A DNA stretch of 64,000 bases from Quillaja saponaria. Lineage: Eukaryota > Streptophyta > Magnoliopsida > Fabales > Quillajaceae. The position numbers were made by a program, and so were the translations under genes. Position 1 is the first letter of the stretch. Each line of letters starts with the position of its first letter. Under the pieces are notes generated by a model. It saw only the letters and a list, made by a program, of their open reading frames with translations. It was not told the DNA's origin and ran no database searches. Shown piece by piece: positions 10,324 through 27,900 of the stretch. The stretch spans positions 14,795,071 through 14,859,070 of the forward strand of contig CM055618.1 in the NCBI GenBank assembly GCA_029379385.1. The letters run 5' to 3'.

Positions 10324-13300
10324 TCACAACTCTGTCTTGGAGTCAGCTTCTGTTTGAGCGTTAAGAAAGGTAGTTTTTTCCAAATATTCCTCTTCAATAG
10401 TCTCCTTGAGGATGAATAGCCTCTGTATAACTACAGGCTGAGTCATCTGCTTGGCTTCCCTCATATCAGTGTCTTCTTTATTTAGATGGTATGCATCAAG
10501 CATAATCTTTATCCACTTGTGCAGCTCCTTGGGGGTACTGGTTAAATGTATAGAAGTTAGAGGAGAAAAACCTAAACTATTACAAAAGGCAATGATGTTA
10601 AGTGAAGCAGTAGAATGATCTCTCACGTGTATAAACTTAAAGCACCAGGATCCTTGGCGTCATGTCCGTCCCCAGGGGAGAAAGCTGTTGCTAATGCAGA
10701 GAACCGCTCTTCAGGATCTGTGATGTTCAACAAATGTTTGAGTAGCTTTATTTCTTTTGGTGCAATGCTCCGGAGGCTGCTCTTAGTAGCTTTATATAAA
10801 CGATACATTATGTCTTTCACCTGCATATAGATTTCTAATGTATAAAAAACCCAAAAGAAAAAACTGCAGCATGTATCCCAACGGATATAAAACACAAGGA
10901 ATGCATTTATACAGAAGCCTATGCTGGAAAACTTAAAGAAACAATTCAATTACTGCATTTTTGGTGCTTCTTACCAGAAGCCAACTTCTGTTCTCAAGCA
11001 AATGACAGTAAGTACAGAAAAAACAGTATCATGATATGCCATGGGGGGTGCAAATAAAGTAAATCCAACAACCACTAGGATAACTGACAACAATAGCTGA
11101 ATACTTCTGATTATATTCACTATTTGCTCCAGAAATGTATTGGTATGAAAATCTAAAAGGAATAAAAGCACCCATGTTAAACTAGATATTCAGCATGTTC
11201 CGTGTGATCAGGGTTTGGCCTGTAATTGTAGTTTGTTATTCAGATGTGTACAATCAAAATCATAATGAAGAATACCTAAATAATTGAAATAGTAAATAAT
11301 TTGATAGTGACACCACAATATCTAGTCTATAATTCTATATCTACATATCAACCTCAATTATAGTTTCGTTGTATCAGTACTTGTTTCCCTGCAATACTAC
11401 GCATTTGAAGCAACAATCAATTACAGCCATCACAAAAATGCATCACAATGGTAATACTAAAATCAGCTGAAAGAAGGGAGGGAGGGGAGACCCCATAGTC
11501 CATCTAGGAAAAACTCATTAAACCAAAACCATACCTCATTCTTGATAGTAGTAGATTCTTTTGCTTTAGCCCAAGCACTGTTTATTAACAGGATCAGTGA
11601 AGAATCAAGCTCCTTTGCCTTTGCAAGGCTTTTAATTTTATTAGATGCTACATCAACTGACGGAGAGTTGAGGATATCATCAAATTTGGCCTGTGCAGCA
11701 TCTAAAGTCTCAATATTCTCCAGTGTATTATCATATGCGCTCACAGCAGACAAACATTTAGCCCCCAGCCTGGCCACCGCTGCTCATATTAACGAGGCAA
11801 TGAATCATAAGGGGACCCAAAAGAAAAGCTTCATACTCTTGGATTTTAGAGTAAAAAAATCAATAAAGCAGAAAAGCTGTCCGATTCAGACAGAAACTAA
11901 TTCATTTCAAATATCTCCTATCCTCCATCATAAAAACCAAAGTTTCGAGATATGTTGATTATGCTCACTATTATCCAAACACTTCAATCTCATCTAATGC
12001 AGACCGTGCCATCAACTGTGGGAAAGCCGCCCCTTTGATATAGGCCATGGTTTAAGGCTTTAAGTCCCTCAATTACCAGTGTAGACATTCTCAAAAACCA
12101 TGTTTCTAATTTCTATTCCCTTCTCATGCCCCCAAAACTAAGGAAATAGAGTGAATTAATGATTGATTACCCAAAGATCAAACAAGAGCATGTAATTACC
12201 ATCACGATCTTCCAAATTGTCATACATGTCTGAAAGCAGAGAGAGGTGGCGGAAGAACTCCCCTGTGAAATCTTTGCGCCAGTCTTGCAATTATGGCATT
12301 AATATCAGTTGGGCTGTCTTGTATCTCCTTAAGAAGTTCAGTATGTCTTTCCATTTCATCATCAATCTGCAATGCTTACTCCTGATCAAACAGAATGGGG
12401 AAAAATATCTAAAGCCAAGCAACTCTCCAACTATGATAAATCAATAATCTTAGTTCTCTGGTGCTAGGGGGACAAAAGTTTTTATGGTTTTGAAATCACT
12501 AATTTGGCAAGATTATAAATCCATATGAAGGTAATAGCCATATACTAAATCGATAATCCACTCTATTAACCTATACAAATATTTGACTTGGGAGAGATTT
12601 TTCATTTCAACTACATTTTCTGTGAACCAATCAAACAAATGATATGAGATACAAATCTTCTCTTCTTTCATTTCCTATTTTCTGTTAGCAATAAAAATAA
12701 CCCATTCATTAAAATAACCACAAAAAGAAAAAGAAAAAGGACAACTAAAAAAATAAGAGAAGAAGCGAGGACTGTGTTTTACCTTCTTCACCTTCCTTCC
12801 TAATGAAATAAATTTCTCCTTCATACTGTGGTCGATCTCCATCTCTGCCCTTGCTTGGCACCTCTGGTAGAATCTCTCCCTATATTTGTTCCACTCCTCT
12901 CTAAACACCAAATACTTCCTCCATTCTTTTGACTTGGTCTTCTCATTCAAAAAGAAATCAATCATTTTGTCACAAAATTGAGTCAGAGTGAAACCATCCG
13001 CGACTTCAACCTCTACTTGCTCTCCCACTTCAGCAGTGGATAATGTACTAGCTTGAGGACCTGAACACCAATTGCACCCATTTATAAACAAATTCAAAAA
13101 CTATCTACCCAAAAAGGCACAAAAAAAACACCCTTTGTGTTTTGCTTTCGAATTGGGAAAATGGGCGCATAAAAGCATTAATTTTTTTTATATTTTTTTG
13201 ATTTCACAAATTTCAGGTCACCCATATGACTTGAAAGTTGAAATAAACAGTTATGATGGAGAAGAAAACAAAGACAACGTAGCAAGATGGTAATTAAGAC

Positions 13301-13504
13301 TCACCGGGTCTAGCTCTGCATGTGAAAGTCTGGGATTTGCAACTCTGACTCACCTATTCCACTATTGTCTTTGCTGTAAGGGGAGCTCTTAGAAGCCGGG
13401 AACATAGAGGCAAAGGATAAGAGAGTTGCAGAAGATAGATTTTCATTGAAGGGGAAGAAACGGGTGCTGCTGTTGAAGATGGAGGTTGATACCTCGAACC
13501 CCAT
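10324..13504 (-). CDS. At4g37920-like protein, probably plastid-targeted, with a one-base frameshift
   Basis: I recognise this as the plant family of Arabidopsis At4g37920/At1g36320, whose biochemical role is not established. Minus-strand exons are 13504-13354, 13060-12783, 12366-12200, 11779-11535, 10820-10627 and 10537-10324. All phases close perfectly to 415 residues if one base is removed near 12279-12282. Without that, the conserved segment DFTGEFFRHLSLLSDMYDN falls out of frame and a stop follows. The first about 50 residues are rich in serine and hydroxylated residues with few acids, like a plastid transit peptide. The mature part is helical and charged, with the blocks DKMIDFFLNEKTKSKEWRKY, ARLGAKCLSAVSAYDNTLEN and ITDPEERFSALATAFSPGD. 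The exon 1 donor (GGAATAG|GTGAGT) is chosen because the downstream donor near 13305 would put a TAG in frame. It is head-to-head with mtHSC70, as At4g37920 and At4g37910 are neighbours in Arabidopsis. Confidence 0.7.
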
Positions 13505-13963
13505 AGAGTGTTCGTTGGTTAGTTCACCAGCTTACTACTGCTTTTGCTTGATGGGAAATTGGATTAGAGGAGGAGCATAGTGGGAAAGAAACAGAGGTGA
13601 TGTGAAACGAAGGATAACCATCGTCGTTTTACTTTAATCTCTTGGATGGTTCAACCTAAAACGCTCAACCGTATATGCAAAACTTGGCCAAGAAAGAACC
13701 CTAAACAAAACCGTTGTTTTAACTTACGAGTTGCGTTAAACGTACCTTGTAGCCCACGAAGCATAATTGTACGATCTTGACTTTTCCACCAAGAAAAAAT
13801 AAATGCAATACCAAATTCGCTTCTCGAAGCTCTGACTTTTAAAGCCCTCTAACCTAGACCCATTCCCTTAAACCCTTTTGCGCAACACATTAGAGTCTGC
13901 GCTAGCTCCCGCATCTTAAACCCTTCAAGGCTTAAACCACAACATTTCCGGGAGTGATCGATT
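13505..13963. promoter_or_regulatory. Bidirectional promoter between the At4g37920-like gene and mtHSC70
   Basis: Only 459 bases separate the two divergent start codons, so the promoters must share this interval. It contains an inverted heat-shock-element half-site pair TTCTCGAA at 13821-13828, with a further TTC two bases upstream (TTCGCTTCTCGAA). It also has telo-box-like AACCCTAAAC near 13697-13706. These suit a chaperone gene, but neither has been tested here. Confidence 0.5.
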
Positions 13964-17576
<3,613 letters not shown>

Positions 17577-20500
17577 TACTTTTGATTTTATTTTTTTCCT
17601 TTTGATAATATGATCCCCATTACAAACTCGATTCAATTGTCTACACATTTTCCTAATTTTATCTCTTTGATTTTGTGCCTTACTCAATTCATGGAGGACA
17701 CAATTGATAGATATGTCAAACTTTTAATTCTTTTCTTTTATTTATCTTTCTGACTTGCTGCTCAAAGTTTTTCTTACCTAAATAATAAGTTATCATGAAT
17801 AGCAGCTCCCTTTTTTGTGAGTATTGTTACTTTTTGTTTTCACATTTACAGATACACTAGGGTAAGAAAAAAGAACACAAACATCAATTACTCCACGTCT
17901 GCATTATTTTCTTCCTTCTTTCTGTGGGCAAACTCCATTACAAAATCAGACAGCATAATTTTTTAATCTGACTGCTGTTACATAGCTTTCTCATCAATGG
18001 CTAATATAAAACAACCTACCGTTTGAGGGCATCATTTTTGTGATACACTTAGAGATACTTACTTCCACTTAGCATAGATGAAGATATCTTACCTACTCAC
18101 CAAATGGTGGAAACTCTTCCTGCACACCTAAGCTTCAAAACAAACTACCCACCTAACAACATTATCCCAACAAAGAAGAGCATCGATTCAGTACCTCATT
18201 ACCCAAAGATTAACTAATTTCAGTTGTAATTGTTTTTGTTTTCATATTTACCTTTCTATATTTATCTGTTTATACTTGTCCATATTTTAAACTAATAAAT
18301 CATGGTGTTTATTACTTATTTGGAAGTTAAAAAAAAAATCGTAAAAAATTATAATGGAAGTTCTCCTTTTCCTCCAAATCTTTCAAATTTAAAATGATTA
18401 AAAAAAATTGTAATATTTGAAGGATATTACCCTTTTATTTTCTTTTCATCCTTTAAGAAAATGCATAGCACCCTATATTATTATTTTCTCCCTTCTCTCC
18501 TTTCATATGTGCTCTTAGAATCATTATATTTTAATAAATGAACTCAATTTTGTAATTATATATTTATATTAAATAAGAGAATTTATTAGAATTGTAAAAT
18601 TTATTTATTAAAATACATTCTATTTCTAATTTGATTCAGAACACATATACTATCTCTATTAATTCAAATCTCTCACAACTTATTTTTTATTAAACTAAAA
18701 ATAACCATTTCAGTTTTAAATTTTATCATCGATAAATGCGTGATTATTTTTTTCTTATGAGTTGTTTTCTCACTAAATATGATTATTTAGACATATAAAA
18801 TTATAATTTAAACAAATCATCACAATTAAAGTTTTAATCAGTTAAACAAGATCTCATCCGTCAATATTAATTTTGTTTTTAAAATACAAGCATTTAAAAA
18901 TTTATATAATTATATCGAGAAGGGAATATATTCCCCTCACATCTTTGTAGAAAACAAACAAACCCTTTGACAGAGTAAAAACAGGAGAGTAGACAAAGAG
19001 GCTGTGGGTCGTAACAACATTGTCCGACCCATGTCCTATTTGAAGTTTGTTTCGTCAACCTTCTTTCTTTTTTTACCCAAACAAGGATCGTTGGGTGTCA
19101 TATAACCTTCGTTTTTGTTAACTATGTACTTAGAATGTCTATGAGAAATTTTGTGAATAAAATTGTACTTAAAAGAACAAGATAAATGCTTATTTACATG
19201 ATATAAATTTCTTTGATAAGTCTACGTCCTAACTAAAAAAGCTTGTGATTTAGTGTAAGCTATAATTGACCTGGAAAAAAATGATTAGTCGAAACACTCA
19301 TAAGTTGAATCTGATTGATATACCTAACTATAAATCTTTTTTTTTTTTTTTTTATGTTATAAAAATATATTGATAGGATAATTGACAATTTCAGTGAAAG
19401 AATATATAGTTTTGAATTATAGTCCGTGACTCTTGAAATGGAGTTGGATATGAAACCCCAAAACGTAAATCCCAAGCTATCATTTCCTCTATGTCATCTT
19501 AATTAGTTAAAGAATCAGATAATTGACAAAATGTTACTCACATTAATTAGTCAATTTCACACATAGTTGTGCATCCACTTATCTCACTTTTTTGGATATA
19601 TATATATATTATTAACTTCCCTAATTGAATCACTACTTTGCAGTATGGAATTTTGACAAAGTTCAACGTAATGATGATTAGGGCATAGATAATTTGGTAA
19701 CTGTGACATGCATGTGATTAATTATAATATAACATAAAAAGACATGGAAGTTTCAATTAGATTCGATAAAAGTTAGAAAAATAAAAAGTTAATTGCTATG
19801 GCTACACGTGAAGCTTAGCTAGCTAGGGTTTAATTCAGTTTGCTAGAAAAAGCTTACAACAATGATCATTATTATTAAACATATAAACAATCACATGCCT
19901 TGATCAAAGAATTCATGAATTTGAAAATGAAAGTATATATAGCAAACTAACAAAAAGAAAAAGTTGATAAATACAAAATCTGAATTGGAAAGTCATTAAG
20001 CAGTGATTGGATCATATTCTTAAATAACCCCAATCAACTCAAATGTAATCATTAGCTAGACATGATGATATCCCGAATGAGGTTGAAGAATTGAAGCTGG
20101 AAATAGAAAATTAATGCTTGACTTAATTCTTTGGGTCCAATTAAATTACTTGTATAAAAAGCATGCATATATAGCCACCCTTTGACTTAATTCTATTAAA
20201 ATTTAAAAGCAGCTGGTGCTTAAGTAAGTAATCATGAAAATAACAAGAGGGAGAGGAAATTAGAAGTTGGCACTCAATAGATCTATCATCTATCCATCAA
20301 AGCTGGAATATAGGGATTCGGAATGGACAAATGTTGTCTCATTGTCTCTATGCTTTTGTTTTCTTAGATAGATCACTTCCATTAGGCTCTCTCTATATTT
20401 TTTAGGTCATTAGTGTTGCTTTTATTGCTTGTCCACTCATCTTCTACGTCTCTCAACATAATGGCTTTCTAAATTCTTTTTCCTTGAGAGTTTATTATTA

Positions 20501-21684
20501 ATGTCGGTATAGATTATATCCGAGAGTGGTCTAATCAGATTATTATATATATATTAGATCATGATTTGTTAAGTTTAGATCAAATCCTGTAATTTAGATC
20601 TATTCATAAATATTATACACAAAAATCATATAGAAAGTTTAAAATAAAAACAAAAGAACCATAGTGTGAGGTTGGATTGGGGGCGAATATATGTATGGTT
20701 CAATTATCAAATTATTTTCAAATAAATTTTGGATTGAATTAAATGATGATATGATTTATTGTTATGTCCAAGAAAAAGAAAAAAAAAAACCTTGAGTGTC
20801 GGTGATATGATGTGGTCATGCATATTGGTACACATACGTAGACATGCAAAAGTAGGGAAGAGAAGTGGTTTTTTCATTATTGTGTTTGGATATAGAAATG
20901 GATTTATGAGTGCATGGGTGTTGCGTAGGGGAGTGTGGAGATGATATCATCGAATGCCAAAATCAGCAGGCACCGCCCACAATATCATCCCTTAAAACCG
21001 CTTTTCTTTCTTTGCTTGGTTTTAGTTTTACGATTGACTTGGGGTCCCACATTAATTACAGAAAATATTAATTAGGCAACATTATTGTTTGCTAATATAC
21101 AGAAACCAGCTGCTACGAAGGCATACCATTACTATACATGTACTGTAGAATAAGCTTCGAGAATTGAGCTATGGAGACCCCACCAGCATTTTATTGAAGA
21201 GAGAGAGAGAACAGAACTGTGAAATCAGAGGACAGAGAGGGAGAGAAAAATCCTGACAGTCTATGATGCTAACTCCATCCTTTTTCGTTTCAGACAGATT
21301 TGTGGGTCAAAGCTTTCAGGGTATGAGATTTGAATAATATTATGTTTGTCTGATTGTTTTATTTCGGTGAAAAGGACATTAATTCACCTTGAGAGAGAAA
21401 CAGAGAGAAACCCAAAAAAAAAAAAAAAAAAGATTCCTTTCCAATCTAATTAGCTAATGAGGCTATATATCATAGCTAGCTGAGCTGTAGGTGTTATTAC
21501 ATACAAATTAACATTCACCGTAATACATTCTGTAATGAATGCATTATTTGTGATTCTAGAGAATTTTTGTAGGCCATTGTTATATATATTTTTTTATACA
21601 TATTCATTCCACTTCTCTTTTCGGATCAGGATTTAGCTCCCTTTATAGATTTCATAGAGAGAAAAGACAGACAGAGAGAAAGAG
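17577..21684. other. Long AT-rich intergenic region, mtHSC70 to bHLH gene
   Basis: The first 200 bases or so are the mtHSC70 3' UTR. The rest is AT-rich with homopolymer tracts, such as a T run at 19339-19354 and an A run at 21413-21431. The last 500 bases, with GAGAGA runs at 21200 and 21236 and no ATG-initiated long frame, are probably the promoter and 5' UTR of the bHLH gene. No other gene, tRNA or clear transposon was found. Confidence 0.5.
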
Positions 21685-23022
21685 ATGGAGCTTACTACTC
21701 AGCATGGTTTCCTGGAGGAGTTATTAGCTCCAAGAAGAGAAACTTGGAATACTTTCTCCAATGGATTGAGTGAGTTATTCCCTAATGGTTGGAGTTTTGA
21801 CTGTTTTGATGATCATAACCCAGTTTTAGTTAACTCAAATCCTCCATTAGCTGCATTCTCAACAACACCAACAGAACACACCTTTGAATGTCCCTTCAGT
21901 AGTGAAGAAGCAGCAGCAGCATACCCTTTTGTTGATGGATTCACAGTACTAGAGAGTGAGTCATCATACAGCAGGTTCAATGACATAACAACACTATTCC
22001 CAACTCAAGAAGATAACCCATCAATGGTTGAGGATGAAGTCAAGCTTAGATTTCTTGGAAGTGAAAATATGAGACTGGATCAAGAAAGAAAGAATGGCTG
22101 CAAAGCTGAATTGGAACAAACTGCAGAAATGAATCCAGTCTTCAATATGGGTTTGTGTGGAGAGAAAAAACTCAGAGCCAAGAAGTTAGATGGGCAACCT
22201 TCAAAGAATCTCATGGCAGAAAGAAGGAGAAGGAAACGCCTTAATGATCGCCTTTCCATGCTAAGATCAATAGTCCCTAAGATCAGCAAGGTTTGAACCA
22301 AGATTGTATCTTGTCCTTCAATTGTTGTACATGTCTTATTCTTGTTAATTCCTTACATAACACATGACTCTCAAACATTGGCAGATGGACAGGACTTCTA
22401 TTCTTGGAGATACCATAGATTACATGAAAGAGCTTATGGAAAGGATCAGTAAGTTGCAAGAAGAAGAAATGGAAGAGAGTAAAAATCAGATAAACCTATT
22501 AGGAATCTCCAAGGAGCTAAAGCCAAATGAAGTAATGGTAAGAAATTCTCCTAAGGTATGGTTTCGGCGCTTGTAATAAATTACTGATTATTAGGATTAA
22601 GATCCCTAAAATATTTCAACACTAAAGACCCAATTCCTGAATTAATGTCTTTACTACAATGCCTTCCCAGTTTGATGTGGAGAGAAGAGATATGGACACC
22701 CGGGATCAGCATCTGCTGCGCAACAAAGCCTGGATTGTTGCTGTCAACAGTGAACACCTTAGAAGGACTAGGCCTTGAGATTCAGCAATGTGTTATAAGT
22801 TGCTTCAATGAGTTTTCAATGAAAGCATCTTGCTCAGAGGTTTGTATTTTGATCTTAATTGATTCAATTTTCTTGATTTGCTTGGTTAATATATGTAAGT
22901 ATATATTGAGATTTTGATGTTCTGATAAATCTTAGGAAGCTGAGCACCAAACACTGGTAAGTTCTGAAGACATAAAACAAGCATTATTCAGAAATGCAGG
23001 TTATGGAGGGCGATGTCTGTAG
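21685..23022 (+). CDS. bHLH93/bHLH61-like transcription factor with a one-base frameshift
   Basis: This is a basic helix-loop-helix nuclear factor of the bHLH93 type (a group that includes Arabidopsis bHLH93/NFL, linked to flowering under short days). Exons are 21685-22290, 22385-22555, 22671-22839 and 22936-23022. The bHLH runs from about residue 178, with basic region [20 protein letters not shown] split from helix 2 ([17 protein letters not shown]) by intron 1, as in this family. The C-terminal ACT-like domain contains [20 protein letters not shown] and the tail ends [13 protein letters not shown]. One extra G in the GGG at 22702-22704 shifts the frame after DMDTR. Removing it gives 343 residues and restores every exon phase. 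As written the protein ends about 290 residues in, losing the ACT-like dimerisation part. Assembly error is my preferred explanation. Confidence 0.88.
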
Positions 23023-24917
23023 GATAGAAGATAAAAAGTAATTGTCACAGAGGGTGTAAGATATGGAGCCTTTCCTCTGATTTTCTGCTTCAAGAAATTG
23101 GCAAGTGAGAAGTCCTAATAATTGTATTCAGGAATAATTCAAACTGGTTTCATTCATATTTTCCTTGTCACAGCCTATATATCATATATTTTACTAACAT
23201 AAACTGGGGTGTGTAAGCTTCAATTATTCCTTGTGTATCAAATATCAAATTCAATATTGTGTTAGCAAGCATCTAGTCAAGGGTAGGTCTTTGATTAACT
23301 AAAAAGGAATGAGAATGTTTTTTTGTACACAATTGATATCCTGATTATGAGGTTTGATCAAATTTCTTTTCTAGACAAAAATTATAAAAATTGTCCATCT
23401 CTTGTTGCTAAGCAAAATTCTATATGGCTGGACACCAATCATTAGATTTTAGAATTCCAAATAATACCGCCGGTCGCTATCAGATAATTTATTCATTAAA
23501 AAATATTATTACTAAATGAATGGCTCAATGATTCTGTCCTCGTTAAATGGATCATTGACTTGTAAATGGTGAACATGATTCTCATTTGCTCATAGTTTTA
23601 TCATTTAGCAAAACTTTCTACGTTAATGGCCCATTTTCCAGGTTGAACTGATTTTACAAGTGCCGTTGCAGACAGTAACTCCTATATCAGCAACACATAA
23701 ACATTCACAATCATCGTGAACACTTTTTCTTTTTTACGTCTCCTTAGAATAATGACTAGGCTAATTATGTTGCCAAAACTTTCTCACTTTAGTTTCCATC
23801 AGATCTTTATGTTCATATTACAGCTTAATCTATTTTATGTCAAAATTTTACAGACAGGAAGAAAAGGAAAGAACCTATGACCTACTTCTGCTAAAGTACT
23901 AATAGAAGAGAAAGAGATTGTTCTTGTGTATCGTCTGTTCTGTTTTCCCTATAACACGTAAATTTTTAGATTCCAGAGCGATTACAGATTTTTCAACAGT
24001 TTTAAGTAGAATGATGGTTAGTTGGCTTGGGAAAAGTAATTCATCTGTTGTGGACATAATACTTGGTTCAGTGATCTACCATGATACCTATGGATGAAGC
24101 AGACCATTTGAAGAAGATGAGACAGTTCACACGACAAGAAACATGACATGTCTCAAAGGACCCCATTAGTTCTTTCCATTTGAAATTGCAACTCGTGTAG
24201 AGTCTGAAGTGTTTGATCTATTATATCCTTTCTAACGTTTTATCCAGCAAAGTCATTTGTGTTAGACCTCTCACCTCACGTAAGAGCTTAAGAATTTAGG
24301 GTGAATTGTTTTTTTGATGTGGTGTCTAACATTCTTCAAATCCTGTAAGCGGTAAGTTTTTCTTTGTTAATTCAAATATTCAAAAGAGTCTAACTTGAAT
24401 TAGATGGCATTGGAACACAAATATTTTATCAACAGTAATGGGGTAGGTTGAAGTTTTCGGAGCTAAAACAGGATACCTTTTGTTAAGACAAATTTGTCCA
24501 GCTAGCTTTCAGTTGTCTTCATTGGTTGTATGCGATCCCACAATTGACATCACATGTATAAACTGATAAGATATAATTGTGAAAGATGAGACAATGTTCT
24601 CAATCTTACCTATTCTACATTTCCAGATTTAAATAGCTGCACTCAAAAAGGAAATGATCATTATGATAAACAATCCAAAAATAACATCATCTGAAAAATA
24701 TTACCACTCATTAACATTCAACAATGGAACAAGAAAATAATATATTTCTCATTATTCTTTAACTAGAAGAAACTTTACAGGAGCTGAGGTTTCTGAAATT
24801 AGCTTATTGGCAGGCTACATTATCGAAAAGTCAGCCAATTACACAGGTAGGATCAGATAGTGCGATGATGGACTGTATCTCAATTAATCAATACAACTCA
24901 CTAAAATCATATAAACT
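23023..24917. other. Intergenic region between convergent bHLH and SANT genes
   Basis: This contains both 3' UTRs and unremarkable AT-rich sequence. No coding frame with family similarity or splice support is seen. Confidence 0.5.
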
Positions 24918-27900
24918 TCATTGACTTTCAAATTCACCACTTTCAACACCAACATCATTTTCGTCATCGTCATAGTTATAACTGTTGCTCATGAAATTGG
25001 CTTGTGACTGTTGGAACTTATTGATGGTATCCCTAGCTTCAGAAACCAAGGCAATTTTTGCAGCTCTAACCACATTGCTTTTCAGATCATTGCTTTCTTG
25101 TCTATCCTTTTCTCTAGCAGTGGACATCTCTACTCTAACAGATGCTGCTTTTCTCCTAGCTTCCCTACTATGTAATTGGTCAATATACTTCTCATGTAAG
25201 ACCCTGTTTTTGACCTGCTTTAGTACAGGGGGACTGACAAGATCTGTTTCACATGAGCTACTAAATCTTGAAAGAGGCTTCTTATGGCTTAAAGAAGATC
25301 TCTCAGAACACTTCTGAAGTAATCCTTGCTTTTCCTGTAGCTGATCTGGTGTAGAAAGAACACTAGGCTGAGAAGCAGTACAAGATATATCCATGTTGGG
25401 TTCAAGGAGATAAAATAAATCTGCTTGATGGTCTTGGTCCAATTTATGGTGGCTTTTTATCAACTCTCTGACAGACTTCAGCCTAAGATAACTCTTCATT
25501 TTAACAAAACTTGATCTAGCCTTCTTCTCGGTAGGTTTAAGCAGCTTACTTGCAGAGAGTGAAAATTGTTTTAGGGGAGATGACTTCATTTTCTTTGCCC
25601 TTGATCGAGGCTGAGGTTGCGGAGGGGTTAAATGGTCAGAATGAACTTTATCAAAACAATCGTGTGCAGACTTCCCAGGCACCTGCAACAGATTATGTGG
25701 ATATAACTAATAAGTATTCAAGGTAATACTATCTGAGTAGAACCTCTACAAATGATAACGATCAACATTTAATTACAAAATTATCATTACTACGAGCCAA
25801 ATTCTCCTCAATTTTCTTCTAATCAAAAGATCAAAGATCAAAATAGGTTAAGAAAGAAAAAAAACTAAACATGATACTCCAGTTGTGGTTGGAAAACTTG
25901 GAAGATCAATACTAAACCTAACACATCTTTTCATTCTGTCCTTTTAATAATTCCAAGTTGAATGGTAAATTGACGACTTAAATTCAGTACAACATTCCAA
26001 TTTCCTCATATTGGTAAATTTTCAATGACTTGTTTTAAATTAATAACACTAAGTTTGGGAAAAGGCAAGGCATTAAAAATAATCTAAGCCGTAAAAGAAA
26101 AAAAAAAATGAAGCTCAACTTGGATAATAGACCAATAAAGTGGACATTACTAAGGGTAACTTATTAATGAAAACAGTTTTCTTCTTCTTTCACAAAATAA
26201 AAAAGAGAACAGCAGTAGCCAGATGATGCTACACAAACACAGAAAACCCAAGCAATTGTAAAACAATGGCCTAGATGTGCAATTTGAATCAATATATACT
26301 GATTTACCAACCCACTGAGCTGTATAATTCTCAGAACACGCTCTGATTTGGTTAAATTTGCTGAAATGCACTTGCTGCAAAACATGGAAGCTAGGAAAAG
26401 AAAAATATATGATGAAGAAACATTCTATAGAAACCCCCTGTATTTCCAGATTAGAGCAAGTACTTTCAATACACAGACCCTAGCAGTAGGAGACTATGGG
26501 AAAAGGAAATGAACCAACAGTTACACTCACTATGTATGTCATAATCATAGGGGTGCTTAATCCCATAATTTAAAATCTTGCACATGGTAGATTTACTTTG
26601 CATTCTTCTTTAACAAATCATATCAGCTTCAAAAGTACAAATCTCTTTTGAATCAGATTCTACTTTCTACTTAGGAGTAATTGTTGAGACATCAAGGACG
26701 AGGCCTTGTGACTCAACCTTCAATAAGAACTCAAAAATGTTCTGAAATTAGATTTCACTTCAAGCTAAACCACTCTAACTCAGGTACTTTGTGGCAGTTA
26801 CAGTTATGAGCTTTATCAAGGAAAACATAATTTGTCAACTGGGTTCTCCCTCTTCTATTCTTTTTAAAACTACAAATTAATCTCTTACATAGTACGTAGT
26901 CTTTCAATCTTAAAGTACTTACAGCAGAATATTAGATCATGTTATATATAAAGTACCAAAGTTTTCTGAATTTACCAATATGCAAAAGCTGAGGTCAAAT
27001 TCTCACTCTTGCATATATTCTTGAATTCCTATAATACAAACTTGAGACTATTATATGTGAATTAAGTACTCATGTACTAATTTTGTTACAGCCAAATGAT
27101 ACTGAACCAAGACGTTCTCACTCTTGCATATGTTCCTCCTAACACAAGCTTTAGATGGTTTTATATATGAATTGCATGTGATTTAAGTACTCCTCTACTA
27201 ATTTTGTTACTGCCAAAAAAGAAGAAGAAAGAATGAAATGTTTGATTCAAAATGTGAAAAAGATTGTAAATTTACTTAAACTGAAAATAAGAAAGAGCTA
27301 CAAACTACTTAATAGACTTCAACATCATCCCACCCTAAACCTGCTGTAGAAGGAGAAGTTAATTAAATTCACTTATTACTCTATTAAAATAACTAAACAA
27401 TATTGTTATCTACTTACCTCAAGAATTATGATCGGCATAAAAATAAATGAAAAAAGATACTAACATATCAAGGGACAAAAGCAATGAGCAAAATACCAGT
27501 TTAGAAACTTTCTTCCAGAAATGAGGGGTGGGCTTTGTAGCAAAATATGCCCTTTGTAAAGCCCTTTCTTGCTCCACTGTCCATCCTTGAATTTTCTTAC
27601 CAGCATCCTCGCCTCGTTTTCTCTTTCTCTTAATCCTATTCTCTTCACTCTCCCTACCATCATTTCTCGCCTCTTCACCCTCTGTAAAAGCTTCTGGAGC
27701 AGAACCCTTCCTCGGCATTGTTTTCCTTTCCTTCTCAGACTTTTGACTTAAATTAACATCAACTTTATTTGTACGACCAACTCCTGTATTTGCTCTCTCC
27801 GTGGGATCATCTGAATCACACTCAGTGTTCTCACTAGATTCTGAGCTACTATCATTTCCGTCTAGGTAAACCACAATGTTTTGCTTACTCGAAATCCTCT

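Noticed and set aside
22645..22917. Separate small gene starting at 22645
   Set aside because: It is the shifted continuation of the bHLH exon ([10 protein letters not shown] and on), preceded by intron sequence.
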